Assembly (NCBI GenBank): GCA_965207345.1
Contig: OZ242280.1
Span: 62,001 to 126,000, forward strand
DNA: 64,000 bases
Direction: 5' to 3'
Source of the DNA: G965207345 sp965207345
GTDB taxonomy: Bacteria; Pseudomonadota; Gammaproteobacteria; PS1; Pseudothioglobaceae
Shown in pieces: positions 1-8,608 of the stretch. The first letter of the stretch is position 1. Each line of letters opens with the position of its first letter. The notes beneath the pieces were generated by a model. The model searched no databases, was not told where the DNA came from, and worked only from the letters and a program-made list of their open reading frames with translations. The position numbers were made by a program, and so were the translations under genes.

Positions 1-364
1 TAATTGGAGTTTGAGTTGGAAAATCCATGACTAGCCATTCATTATCTTTTGTTACCGTTAAAATGCCACTTTTCGATTCAAACTGAATTAGTGGATTTGG
101 ATAATTTAATATATTAAAGATCACATATGCACTTGCTAAAGTAGCATGGCCACATAAATTGACTTCATGGGTAGGAGTAAACCAGCGAATGTGATAGCCG
201 TCCTCTGTTTTTACAAAAAAGGCTGTTTCAGATAAATTATTTTCACTAGCAATTAATTGCATTAAATCATCGGACAGCCATTTATCAAGCGGACATATTG
301 TAGCAGGGTTGCCTTCAAATACTTTCTTTGCAAATGCATCTACTTGATATTGTACTAGTTCCAT
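1..364 (-). CDS. PhzF-family isomerase-like protein, partial
   Basis: Reading the minus strand from ATG at 364 gives about 121 uninterrupted codons that run off the left edge, so only the N-terminal part is present. The opening MELVQYQVDAFAKKVFEGNP, then ENNLSETAFF, the WFTPTHEVNLCGHATLASA segment and GHAT motif are characteristic of the PhzF fold (diaminopimelate epimerase-like, acting on small carboxylated substrates). The catalytic Glu of the family corresponds to the E of ENNLSETAFF. The substrate is unknown; most chromosomal PhzF relatives have no phenazine pathway. It is the leftmost gene of the attC-bounded array and has the same orientation as the other cargo. Family call confident, function open. 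Confidence 0.85.
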   Translation of the reverse strand, partial: MELVQYQVDAFAKKVFEGNPATICPLDKWLSDDLMQLIASENNLSETAFFVKTEDGYHIRWFTPTHEVNLCGHATLASAYVIFNILNYPNPLIQFESKSGILTVTKDNEWLVMDFPTQTPI

Positions 365-381
365 AATGTAATCTCTTTTTT

Positions 382-454
382 ATTTAACGCCTCACATTAC
401 CTGACGCGTAAGCGGAGGGCTTAGCCTGGAGCGAACTTGAACTATTTGTCGCAT
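382..454. other. attC-like recombination site, degenerate
   Basis: ATTTAAC at 382-388 matches the RYYYAAC box. The inner stretch TTACCTGACGCGTAAGCGG is shared with the much clearer site at 3396-3453. The opposite box is degenerate (GTCGCAT at 448-454). It lies just upstream of the PhzF start, where the site of the preceding cassette would be. Confidence 0.45.
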
Positions 455-472
455 ACGTGGCTAGTTTATTGA

Positions 473-583
473 TTACATATATTTTTTTGGTTGATAAATA
501 TCCTGTACAGGAATGTGACCATTACAGCGAATATGCCTTTCTGAGGTGATTTCGATACAATGCTTACCAGTGTACGCAATCAT
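473..583 (-). CDS. 36-residue ORF, possible gene fragment
   Basis: ATG at 583 to TAA at 473 encodes 36 residues, starting MIAYTGKHCIEITSERHIRC. It overlaps the end of the 54-residue ORF at 564-728 in another frame. The amino-acid composition looks protein-like but I recognise no family. It may be the displaced 3' half of one frameshifted cassette gene together with that ORF. Confidence 0.25.
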   Translation of the reverse strand: MIAYTGKHCIEITSERHIRCNGHIPVQDIYQPKKYM

Positions 584-728
584 AAATTACATTTGCATAA
601 GGTCTACCGTGCCATACGCGAGCTTTAATAGGACAGCCATCAACATGAAGAGCAAGACCACGCCAAATAGTTTCCATGAAGCGTGTTTGCGATAACATGT
701 GACCAAACTCAGCGACGGCGGAACACAC
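564..728 (-). CDS. 54-residue ORF, unknown
   Basis: Starting at GTG 728 (or ATG 698) the minus strand encodes 54 residues ending in ANVIYDCVHW. It contains the segments MLSQTRFMETIWRG and KARVWHGRPY, which look like a real soluble protein piece. No family recognised. It lies between two attC-like sites, as a small cassette gene would, but could equally be a remnant. Confidence 0.3.
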   Translation of the reverse strand: MCSAVAEFGHMLSQTRFMETIWRGLALHVDGCPIKARVWHGRPYANVIYDCVHW

Positions 729-752
729 GTCCGCTAGAGTGATTTATTAGGG
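690..752. other. attC-like site, weak
   Basis: The right end, CTAGAGTGATTTATTAGGG, closely parallels the ends of the clear sites at 3396-3453 and 5630-5749 (CTAGAATGATTTGTTAG), with ATTAGGG in place of GTTRRRY. The left box is not convincing. It lies directly 3' of the secreted-protein gene at 755-1114, the expected cassette position. Confidence 0.35.
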
Positions 753-754
753 TT

Positions 755-1114
755 TTACTTGGCATCAATCTCTCGGCATTGACGTATAAATAGTTTATTA
801 AATGCATCATCAATTATGTAATAGTAAGCATTTCGTGGTGATGTGCGAACACTCTCTGGAATGTTTGCTGCTGGAATTGCGGATGATATACCTATAACAG
901 AACCCTTTGGTCTCCATGTTACACCGATGATTTTACCTAACTTTATACCACGCATAAGTGGTGGATTAGTTGAGTTGTTGTGTGCGTTTTTACCAACACC
1001 TTTGCAATATGGAACTTCAGGTGAAGGGCATATATTACTCCAATTTGGTTGGGCTACTATGCTTGAAAATGGTTGAAGTAAAAACGCTAAGAAAAGTGCA
1101 ATAATTAATTTCAT
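755..1114 (-). CDS. Secreted hypothetical protein
   Basis: This is a 119-residue protein with a clear Sec signal peptide: Lys at position 2, a hydrophobic core (LIIALFLAFLLQPF) and a probable cleavage after SSIVA. The mature part is about 97 residues and has three cysteines (NICPSPEVPYCKGVG near the N-terminus and RQCREID near the end), so one disulfide is possible in the periplasm. A Shine-Dalgarno-like AGGAGA precedes the ATG. I do not recognise the family. It sits as a single gene between attC-like sites, in the same orientation as the other cassettes, with no detectable promoter of its own. Confidence 0.6.
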   Translation of the reverse strand: MKLIIALFLAFLLQPFSSIVAQPNWSNICPSPEVPYCKGVGKNAHNNSTNPPLMRGIKLGKIIGVTWRPKGSVIGISSAIPAANIPESVRTSPRNAYYYIIDDAFNKLFIRQCREIDAK

Positions 1115-1134
1115 AATAATATCTCCTTTTTATA

Positions 1135-1210
1135 ATTCTAGTGGCTCGCATAACCGGAAATTTGCGAAGAGTAGCATAGCAAATTGTCCGCATTTATGCG
1201 TTTATTAGGC
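1135..1210. other. attC-like site downstream of the HEPN gene
   Basis: The element has nested inverted arms (CGCATAA at 1147-1153 with TTATGCG at 1194-1200, and GCAAATT pairing with AATTTGC inside). Its right box is ATTAGGC at 1204-1210, one base from GTTRRRY; the left box TTCTAGT is degenerate. The stop codon of the HEPN gene lies inside the right box, typical of compact cassettes. Confidence 0.5.
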
Positions 1211-3066
1211 ATTTTCAGTTTCTGCCGCTTGAGCTTGTTGGTTATTCATATTCCAGAATGTATTAAATACAAGACGAAACATGAGCCACCAAGCGTAGAT
1301 AGAGTATATATCTTGGCTCTCTTCATAGCCTATCAAACCATGTGCCAATTTATTGCGTAAATTTGGCCCTAATGGATCGCAGAATATCGCACGTAATTCG
1401 AACGAAAGATCGGCTCCGAAGATTTCTTCAACTTTGGAATTAAACATTATAGTACTCAAGCCATTCTCATTTTCTATTCCATTGATATCAATATTTGTTG
1501 TTTTCTCACCATTTTGATTTAGATGATACCTAACTAAGTTTTCAATTTGTGGCACTAGTAGATAAAGCGCACCTACAAAGTCATTGTCGTATCCTAAATA
1601 GAGAGTTTTTGCTACCAATTTTATTCTGTCAGGCGGGACTGCTGGTGACCTAGAAACAAAAAAATGGAAATCTGCCTCTTTCAACCTGTGCTCTTTTCTT
1701 ATTATTTTGAGAGCTGGACATATATAGCCTGGAACTACTGACTTCAGTTCTATCACATAATTACACACCATTTTGTGCCAAATAGTCGCGCCTTGTTTTC
1801 CCCCGTTCAAATCAGCTCCAGGTCGTTTTGCTATAACCCTACCATCAGCAGAAGACATATATGTGGCTGAAAAAAGTGATTCCAATGAGTCTTTTCCTAG
1901 TATTTTCTCCGAGAGACCCCTTATACTTTCAACTTTTGTCCCAGGATACACATTAGCAAGCTGAAACAGCGCTTCTAGTGTAGGCTTCCCTTTTACTGCC
2001 TTTACAGCATTTTCTTTCAGCTTTCTAATATCAATTGAAACAAAAGTTGGTCCCATTTCATCAAGCGAATTCTCGCCCGCTTTATTTATTTTTACTCTAA
2101 GCTCTGCAATTCTATTGTCTACATCATGTTTATCACGTAAAGCTCTTGGAATTGCCCAGTATTTTTGTATCGCACTTCCATAAAGACTTACTGCAGCCAT
2201 ATAGTTTGGTGCATTAGTTGCTTGGCTCGCAACCGCTTCCCTCACCCACAGTTTAGCATTATGAGCAATCATTTCAGCCGATTTTTCAGAATCATTTGAT
2301 TTTTTATACCAATCAGATGCTGCGTCAAAATAATCCTTTGATCGGTAGAGGTCGCCAGTATCTTCAAAGTTAATTGCAAGTTCTTCTAGTTTCTGTGAAA
2401 TAGAAAGCTGCTCTTTGCGTCCTAATTTATGTATCGCAAGTAAATCACTAAGCCATTTAACCAAATCGCCGTCTTTTTCTGAGGCTTTTTGTAATGACTT
2501 CGTAATTACTTCCTCAATTTTATTCAGCCTTTCACCAGCACCAGTTTTGAGCATTAAACAAAGCTGTATAGCTCTGTCCCAACATTCACGCCCATCAGGA
2601 ATCCAGCTTTTAGTATCAATTGATATTTTCCGATAATTATCTATTGCCGTCAGTGCATACTGTGGATCTTTTGGCTCTAGTAAGAGCCAAACAATCTCAG
2701 AAATTCTGGCACTTAACTTAGGGTCATCAATATGTGGAATGATTTGCGTGAAAAAAACAATGTCTTCCTCTTTAAAATCCTCCGGTAATGCAGGTTTTTT
2801 TCCACTCATTACTACAAGGAGAGAAGATGGCTTATAAACTGTTTGGTTTAAGCATCATTGAGCATGCATCTGCTAGCAACCAAAGAGCTTTGCCATCTGG
2901 TAGCCTGCCTTCTTTATTGCCCTTTTGCGGAAGAATATAGCTTTTGACACATTGACAAATAATCCTCTCGTCGATCTTCCTTGATTGCGTCACGCCAGCC
3001 ACAACTCTTAAAGTCATTAAGAGTGATATTTATATCTTCAGGATAGCGTTCCAGTCTCTTATATTT
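1205..3066 (-). pseudogene. DUF4209/HEPN-domain protein, frameshifted 5' end
   Basis: The longest open part is 1205-2809 (534 residues). Its C-terminal region has PLGPNLRNKLAHG (near residue 487), the RxxxxH motif of HEPN ribonucleases in the DUF4209 family. Upstream, coding-like sequence continues in other frames: LERYPEDINITLNDFKSCGW...QKLYSSAKGQ (about 3060-2930), then GRLPDGKALWLLADACSMML (2930-2850), then NQTVYKPSSLLVV leading into the 534-residue frame. Joined with two frameshifts (near 2930 and 2850) they give one protein of about 620 residues. Either the N-terminal domain has been lost and translation restarts at ATG 2809, or the gene is dead. HEPN proteins often act in antiphage or toxin systems; that role here is inference. 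Bounded by attC sites at 1135-1210 and 3070-3144. Confidence 0.7.
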
Positions 3067-3069
3067 TAT

Positions 3070-3144
3070 GCCTAACGTCCGCAATACAGGCGAGCGGAGC
3101 TAATCCAGCCACCTTGTTGGCGATTGTGCTTGCGCTTGTTAGAT
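3070..3144. other. attC recombination site
   Basis: GCCTAAC (3070-3076) and GTTAGAT (3138-3144) both match the integron consensus boxes RYYYAAC and GTTRRRY. The 75-bp interior has imperfect inverted arms. It separates the HEPN gene from the small ORF at 3148-3397. Confidence 0.75.
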
Positions 3145-3147
3145 GCT

Positions 3148-3397
3148 TTATTCACACCATACATCACAAGTACTATCTCTACTTATATTATATAGTTTTG
3201 CAAATGCACAAGGCATATTCACTACCTTCCAAAAAGATGACATATTCTCCTTCTTCCCAGCCTAAACAATAGTTTGAGCCTCTATTTTTCACATTTATGA
3301 TAAAAAGTTCATCATTATGAGTTAATATGTTTCTGCTATATTCCAAGGAAAACATTAATAGCACGACAACGCACTTTTGCATTTTCTCTCCTTGCAT
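3148..3397 (-). pseudogene. Small cysteine-containing protein, frameshifted near its end
   Basis: ATG 3397 (or 3382) opens a 69-residue frame ending at 3188, with a hydrophobic N-terminus (KCVVVLLMFSLEY) that could be a weak signal or anchor. Just past the in-frame stop another frame continues with ISRDSTCDVWCE and stops at 3148, next to the attC box. A TA gain in CTATATAATATAAG would account for the shift. The restored product would be about 82 residues with several cysteines. No family recognised. A one-gene cassette between attC sites 3070-3144 and 3396-3453. Confidence 0.45.
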
Positions 3398-3453
3398 CTA
3401 ACGCTTGAATTTACCTGACGCGTAAGCGGTTCGGCTAGAATGATTTGTTAGAC
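3396..3453. other. attC recombination site, best match
   Basis: ATCTAAC (3396-3402) ... GTTAGAC (3447-3453), 58 bp in all. Box sequences, length, the inner CGCTTGA/TAGAATGATTTG arms and the central GCG-rich part closely resemble the classical ~60-bp attC sites of resistance cassettes such as aadA read in reverse complement. This is the site that makes the integron reading convincing. Confidence 0.85.
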
Positions 3454-3459
3454 AACTTC

Positions 3460-5601
3460 TTAAAACCTATTTTGCACGTAAGATGCGGTCTCTTCTAAAT
3501 CAAATTCTGGGGAAGAATTGCCACTACGCACATAAAACTTTTTATTTTTTTGACCGTTTTTATCTGTTACTTCTAAATACAAAGGTCTGTTTCCTGTGCC
3601 AATATCAATAACACATATATCTTGTTCACTTACTTTATAGAATTTTACTTTGATATTGCTAATCGCAAAATTTTTACCAAATGTACTATTAATTATATTT
3701 CTTAGATGCAGTTCAAAATGATCTTTATTGGCTTCTTTTAAAGTATTCAAATCATCTTGAATACCTAATATCTCGCCATTATCTGCAACACCAATTAAAA
3801 GCCTACCGCCATCACCATTACTAAATGCAGCGATACTTTTAAGGATAATAAATTCCATTTTTTTATCTACTTTAGACTCTCTAGTATTCCACCTTAGGGA
3901 AGATTTAAATTCTATTTCTTCTGTTTCACCAGAATAAATTATTGCATCAATATCAATATCACTAACTACTTTTTCTGGCGTTATTGAAATATTATTTAAA
4001 AAATCATTTAGTTTGTCAGCTAGCAATTTCCTTCTGGTTTCTAAAAACTCTTTGTAATTTTCTATCTGCCACAAACTTCTATCTTCAGGAATACATTGTG
4101 CTTTTAGAGCATTAGGAAATTTGTCAATCACAGTTTCTAGAAAAATATTTGCAAGTTTTGCCGATTTGTCTCTGTTGCAAGTTTGAGTTAAAATTACTCT
4201 ATTAGTAATTTCCTGTGCCAAAGAATAATCAAATCTATTATCCATATCAAAATATTCTGAATCACGAAGCACAGAATAGGCGAATATATGGTCTCGCTCT
4301 AATTCATACTTAGCACCCATGTTTTTTTTAAGACTCAACCCTGTACACAAACAAACAGCACGAACACTTTTAAAATACCAACGCATTAAACTAAATAATG
4401 GATGTTGTATACCTCTTCCAATGAATTCTGATGCTTTTATATTTAATGGTCGCTCTTCTTCTATTAATTTTAATAACTCATCAAATGGTGATGAGGAATG
4501 GACGATGATGCTGATATCCTTGTCTAATTTTTGTGGCAATTGGCTAATATACCTAACTCTTATTTGTGAATAATAAAACCACTTAATTATTTTCTTGATT
4601 TCATTTTCTGAAAGTTGGTTATTAGGTTTTTTATAAATATAGGTAATAATTGGAATCAAAGCATAAACAGAGTTAATTTCGTTAGTATGGTCAATGTAAG
4701 CATGATTTTGCAAAATATTGCAAGTGTAGTCTAACACTTTATCTCGTAATAAACTCCACGTCTCTTTTAATTTTTCCTTATTGCCTGGTGTATGCAATTT
4801 CTCCATTTTTGAACCTTGCTGGTGGACAATGGCAAGTAATACATACATCATAAAGTCTAAGTTAAATACCCAGCCATTAGCCTTTAATTTATCCAGTTTA
4901 TGCATAATTTCTTTTCGTGCCCTGGGCCAATAACCTGATATTTGTGCAAGGGCTAATTCCGCATCCGTTAAATTAACACCACTAGCGTTGACAATATAAA
5001 AAATGTCTATCGCCTCTTTTAATGTGGCGGTAACAGGCACTTCTTGTTCAGCAAAGTTTCTATCGTGAATAAGCCGAATAGCACGAATATTATCATCAAT
5101 TTTTATCTGTCTTGCTTCTGGCAATCTTTCAATATCTTCTTTTTTCCCTATCTTTTCAACTACATCCCAGATTCTTGTTTCATCAGCAAAAATCTTTGTT
5201 ATATCTACCCAAGCTGGATTATTTGCCATTGTGATTTTTTTGTAATATTCCAGCTCTAAGGTCTCTACATTGACATATAAACCCATAATATGGTTGGTAA
5301 TATGTTTCTCTTCATAATAGGGTGGAATCTTGCCGGTAATTAACATGTATAAAGTAGTTATTCTTTGTTGTCCGTCTAAAACTAATTTAACAGAACCTTG
5401 GGTTGCTTGATAAGCATAACTACCTTTCAACTCTGGCGGATTTGTAGTTTTCCATGTTAATAAAGTACCAGTAGGATAGTCTTTAATTAAAGAACTTATT
5501 AAATTCTTAGCATCATTTCTTTTCCAAACATATTCACGCTGGAACGCTGGAATAAATAAATGGCATTGATCTATATCGTTAATTATTTCTCTGATTTTCA
5601 T
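3460..5601 (-). CDS. GmrSD-like DUF262/HNH protein with AlbA_2 tail
   Basis: This is a 713-residue protein with three recognisable parts. Residues 1 to ~230 are a DUF262 domain, with PAFQREYVWKRNDAKNLISS near the start and the family signature LDGQQRITTL near residue 75. Around residue 437, ELERDHIFAYS followed by NRVILTQTCNRDKSAKLA resembles the DUF1524 HNH nuclease half of GmrSD type IV restriction proteins. From about residue 555 an AlbA_2 (Schlafen AlbA-like) domain begins with EEIEFKSSLRW and contains IAAFSNGDGGRLLIGVADNG. DUF262/DUF1524 proteins restrict modified phage DNA; DUF262 hydrolyses NTP. The fused AlbA_2 tail probably binds nucleic acid. An intact single-gene defence cassette between two clear attC sites; the antiphage role is inferred from family. 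Confidence 0.85.
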   Translation of the reverse strand: MKIREIINDIDQCHLFIPAFQREYVWKRNDAKNLISSLIKDYPTGTLLTWKTTNPPELKGSYAYQATQGSVKLVLDGQQRITTLYMLITGKIPPYYEEKHITNHIMGLYVNVETLELEYYKKITMANNPAWVDITKIFADETRIWDVVEKIGKKEDIERLPEARQIKIDDNIRAIRLIHDRNFAEQEVPVTATLKEAIDIFYIVNASGVNLTDAELALAQISGYWPRARKEIMHKLDKLKANGWVFNLDFMMYVLLAIVHQQGSKMEKLHTPGNKEKLKETWSLLRDKVLDYTCNILQNHAYIDHTNEINSVYALIPIITYIYKKPNNQLSENEIKKIIKWFYYSQIRVRYISQLPQKLDKDISIIVHSSSPFDELLKLIEEERPLNIKASEFIGRGIQHPLFSLMRWYFKSVRAVCLCTGLSLKKNMGAKYELERDHIFAYSVLRDSEYFDMDNRFDYSLAQEITNRVILTQTCNRDKSAKLANIFLETVIDKFPNALKAQCIPEDRSLWQIENYKEFLETRRKLLADKLNDFLNNISITPEKVVSDIDIDAIIYSGETEEIEFKSSLRWNTRESKVDKKMEFIILKSIAAFSNGDGGRLLIGVADNGEILGIQDDLNTLKEANKDHFELHLRNIINSTFGKNFAISNIKVKFYKVSEQDICVIDIGTGNRPLYLEVTDKNGQKNKKFYVRSGNSSPEFDLEETASYVQNRF

Positions 5602-5629
5602 GGAGTGATAATATCTTTAAATTTGCGTT

Positions 5630-5749
5630 GTCTAACAGCGTAGCAATAACGCGCCTACCTACCTGTTTAAGAGTTTACCCTATTATATAGTCTTGATAGG
5701 TGGGTTAATCTATTATCGCAGCGCTGTCCACTAGAATGATTTGTTAGGT
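5630..5749. other. attC recombination site, long type
   Basis: GTCTAAC (5630-5636) and GTTAGGT (5743-5749) match the boxes exactly. At 120 bp it is near the upper size of attC sites. The arms CAGCGTAGCAATAACGCG and TTATCGCAGCGCTG are partly complementary, and there is an inner ACCTACC/GGTGGG pairing. Its left half is repeated at 8412-8487. Confidence 0.75.
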
Positions 5750-5752
5750 AGT

Positions 5753-8041
5753 TTATAACTTAGTCACAGAGAGATTATTGTTGGCAATAAAGGCTTTAAA
5801 TACAAACCAAGAAAAAGCAAAAACGCCAACAGCAAAAATAATATCGCCAGGTACTCTAGCCCACACTAACGCATGCATAATATCGCTTTGCATGAATTCT
5901 ACACTACGAGCAGAGACATAACTATTTGACATGCTTTGGTAAGTTTGCCATAAGCCCTGTGGTAATAATGATAAAAATGTCATCATTGCTAAACCAATAT
6001 TAAGCGACCAAAAGGTGATTTTAAGTAATTTATTATTCCACTTACTAGTATTAGTGAGACCACGCATAGAATACAACATTAAACCTATACCTAGCATACC
6101 GTAAACACCAAATAAAGAAGCATGTCCGTGGTTGGCGGTAGTGTTTAAACCTTGCATATAATAAAGGGAAATGGGTGGGTTAATTAAAAAACCAAATAGT
6201 CCTGCACCAACTAAATTCCAAAACAACACCGCACTAAAAAACATAAATGGCCAATGATAGTTAGTTTGCCAACCAACTTGATTTTCTAATTTTTTATGAT
6301 TATAAGCCTCAAAACCAACCACTACTAAAGGCACTACTTCAAGTGCTGAAAAAGTTGCACCTACTGCCATGATTGAAATTGGCGTGCCACTCCAATATAG
6401 GTGATGTAACATGCCTAATACGCCACCACCTAAAAAGATAATTGTGGCAAATATCACCATAGTTGTTGCCACCGATACTCGTAATAAACCCATACGTACA
6501 AAAAGCACTGAAATAATAGCCGTAGCAAAAACTTCAAAAACACCTTCCACCCAAAGATGAACAACCCACCAGCGCCAATATTCCATAATAGCTATATTGG
6601 TATTTTTACCCCACATAAAACCTGCCGCGTATAGTAGCCCTATTGAAACAGTTGCCAACATAACAACAAATAACAGTGATCTGAGCTCTTTGTTTTTAAA
6701 AGCTGGTAGTAGCGCTCTGAGCAATAAAACAACCCATAAAAGTAAACCAATAAATAAATAAATTTGCCAAAAGCGCCCTAAATCTACATATTCATAGCCC
6801 TGATGCCCAAGCCAAAAGTTTAACGTTAAATCTTCAATAAAACCGTTCACTGCTAGCCATTGTCCAATAAACGAACCCACCACGATAAGCAACAAACTAA
6901 AAAATAAAAAATTCACACCAAAACGTTGAAATTTTGGCTCATGCTGTGAAATCAGCGGTGCTACATAAAGCCCTGTTGCTAACCACGCTGTTGCAATCCA
7001 AAAAACAGCTAACTGCGTGTGCCAAGTCCTAGTAACAGAATATGGCAAGTATTCCATAAACGGTAATCCATATAACCCTTGACCCTCTACCGCATAATGT
7101 GCAGTAATAATGCCCAACAAGACTTGCGTTAAAAAAAGCGCAGTTACTACCCAAAAATATTTGGCAGTTGCCCTCATTGATGGAGTAATCACCGTATTTT
7201 CAATAAAATCAGCCTTTGCAACACCACTCTCTGGTTCTGATTCTTGACGCCATTTATCAAACTGAGAAGCATAATACCAAACAATAGCCCCAATACCTGC
7301 TAGTAGCAATATTACCGAAATAATGCTCCACAATAGGATAGATGCAGTTGGTTTATTATCTATTAACGGCTCGTGTGGCCAGTTACTAGTGTAAGTAATA
7401 TCATCGTTAGGTCTGTTAGTTGATGCTGCCCAAGAAGACCAAAAGAAAAAAGCACTGAGTTTTCTAGCTTTCTCGTTATTTAAAACCGTCTCAATAGGAA
7501 AGGCATAGTCCTTCCTTAATTGTTTATATTTTTCACTCTCAGATGTGTATAAATCAATAAAATGTTGCTCTGTTTGAGCAATAGCTTTTGCACGGTTTTG
7601 ACTAATAGTTACGATGCCAGTTGAAGCATCATAAGTATTTTTACGCATTATATTTTTTAATAAAACTTGGTAACTTTCTTGTGGTAACGCAGTATATTGA
7701 TAACCATCTTTAACCGCACTAAGTCTTATATTTTCCAATAATGCAATAGCTTCACGATGAAGCCAATCAGCTGTCCAATCTGGTGCTAAATAACTACCAT
7801 GCCCCCAAATAGAGCCTTGTTGCATACCGCCTGTGGTTTGCCAAATATTCTGTCCATCTTCAATATCTTGCTTACTGTAAATAACCACACCATTAGTAGT
7901 TTGTACTGCATTTGGAATAGGTGGTGCTTCACGATAAATCTGACCACCGAGATACAATAAAGCAGAAAAAAACAAAACCAAACTTACTATTAGTAAGCTC
8001 CAAAGTCTTTTAATGGTAAAGAAACTTGAATAATCTTTCAT
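5753..8041 (-). CDS. norB: Quinol-dependent nitric oxide reductase (qNOR)
   Basis: A 762-residue inner-membrane protein of single-subunit qNOR length. It reduces 2 NO to N2O with electrons from quinol. The N-terminal extension after the first membrane helix (GQNIWQTTGGMQQGSIWGHG) is diagnostic of qNOR rather than cNOR. The catalytic core carries the expected histidines: TRTWHTQLAVFW (~337), HLWVEGVFEVFATA (~495) including the Glu that helps hold the non-haem iron, HHLYWSGTP (~545) and NHGHASLFGVYG (~635) for the haems. About 14 membrane segments. It is intact and sits alone between attC sites 5630-5749 and 8086-8117, in line with a DUF1971 gene. Its role may be NO detoxification or denitrification; no NO-responsive operator was identified. 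Confidence 0.95.
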   Translation of the reverse strand: MKDYSSFFTIKRLWSLLIVSLVLFFSALLYLGGQIYREAPPIPNAVQTTNGVVIYSKQDIEDGQNIWQTTGGMQQGSIWGHGSYLAPDWTADWLHREAIALLENIRLSAVKDGYQYTALPQESYQVLLKNIMRKNTYDASTGIVTISQNRAKAIAQTEQHFIDLYTSESEKYKQLRKDYAFPIETVLNNEKARKLSAFFFWSSWAASTNRPNDDITYTSNWPHEPLIDNKPTASILLWSIISVILLLAGIGAIVWYYASQFDKWRQESEPESGVAKADFIENTVITPSMRATAKYFWVVTALFLTQVLLGIITAHYAVEGQGLYGLPFMEYLPYSVTRTWHTQLAVFWIATAWLATGLYVAPLISQHEPKFQRFGVNFLFFSLLLIVVGSFIGQWLAVNGFIEDLTLNFWLGHQGYEYVDLGRFWQIYLFIGLLLWVVLLLRALLPAFKNKELRSLLFVVMLATVSIGLLYAAGFMWGKNTNIAIMEYWRWWVVHLWVEGVFEVFATAIISVLFVRMGLLRVSVATTMVIFATIIFLGGGVLGMLHHLYWSGTPISIMAVGATFSALEVVPLVVVGFEAYNHKKLENQVGWQTNYHWPFMFFSAVLFWNLVGAGLFGFLINPPISLYYMQGLNTTANHGHASLFGVYGMLGIGLMLYSMRGLTNTSKWNNKLLKITFWSLNIGLAMMTFLSLLPQGLWQTYQSMSNSYVSARSVEFMQSDIMHALVWARVPGDIIFAVGVFAFSWFVFKAFIANNNLSVTKL

Positions 8042-8085
8042 AACTATGCTTCTCTACCAAAAATAACGTGTGTTTAAAAATGACC

Positions 8086-8117
8086 ATCTAACGCCTCGCA
8101 TCAGCCGCTTGTTAGAA
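8086..8117. other. Short attC-like site
   Basis: ATCTAAC (8086-8092) and GTTAGAA (8111-8117) flank only 18 bases (CGCCTCGCATCAGCCGCTT). That is shorter than functional attC sites, so the central arms have probably been deleted. It lies just upstream of norB and abuts the stop of the DUF1971 gene. Confidence 0.5.
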
Positions 8118-8123
8118 GGCATT

Positions 8124-8399
8124 TCACTCATAAAATTCAACATAAAATTTCACCGAACCGAGAGGCTTTACCTCGTGTAGTATTGTAGGTTCTACTACTC
8201 CATATTTCTCTGTATCAAGGATTATTATTTCTTCTTCTGGTTCGTTAATTTTGTATTGTAACCTACCTTCAATTATTACTATTTTCCCCCATACACCAGT
8301 TTTTGTTTGATGTGCTTTTAATAAACCTTTAGGAATATTTTCTTCATTAAACTCTGGTGTTTTCCTAACTTGGCTTAAGTTATCTGGTAAGTTTTTCAT
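8124..8399 (-). CDS. YeaR/TehB-like DUF1971 protein
   Basis: A 91-residue single-domain cupin-like protein. The order of conserved blocks fits the DUF1971 family of E. coli YeaR: a start with P..L......TPEF, then P.GLLKAHQTKTGVWGKI, EGRLQYKI, and VVEPTILHEVKP with the conserved His. In enterobacteria yeaR is induced by nitrate and NO through NarL and NsrR, so a neighbour of norB fits a nitrosative-stress module. Biochemical activity of the family is not established. No membrane segment or signal peptide. It lies between the short attC at 8086-8117 and the half site at 8412-8487. Confidence 0.75.
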   Translation of the reverse strand: MKNLPDNLSQVRKTPEFNEENIPKGLLKAHQTKTGVWGKIVIIEGRLQYKINEPEEEIIILDTEKYGVVEPTILHEVKPLGSVKFYVEFYE

Positions 8400-8411
8400 T
8401 TTAGTATTGCC

Positions 8412-8487
8412 TCCTAACGGCGCAGCGATAACGCGCCTATCTGTCTGTTTAGAATTTTACCCTATTATAGAGTCTTGATAGGTATCT
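8412..8487. other. Truncated attC-like site, right end of the array
   Basis: TCCTAAC followed by GGCGCAGCGATAACGCGCCT and the shared stretch ending TAGTCTTGATAGGT (with one substitution) repeats the left ~75 bases of the 5630-5749 site. The distal half and its GTTRRRY box are missing. It appears to mark where the cassette array was cut off. Confidence 0.55.
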
Positions 8488-8608
8488 GACTACCTCCCAC
8501 AGTTCCGCCACCATCTTTAATATGAATTAGGGTATGTATATTCATTTGATGAGATAATATCTGTTAAAAAGATTAAATTTTCTAATATTAAATAAGTGAA
8601 ATATTTGT

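Noticed and set aside
843..1076. Plus-strand 77-codon ORF.
   Set aside because: Antisense to the secreted-protein gene, which has a signal peptide and ribosome site.
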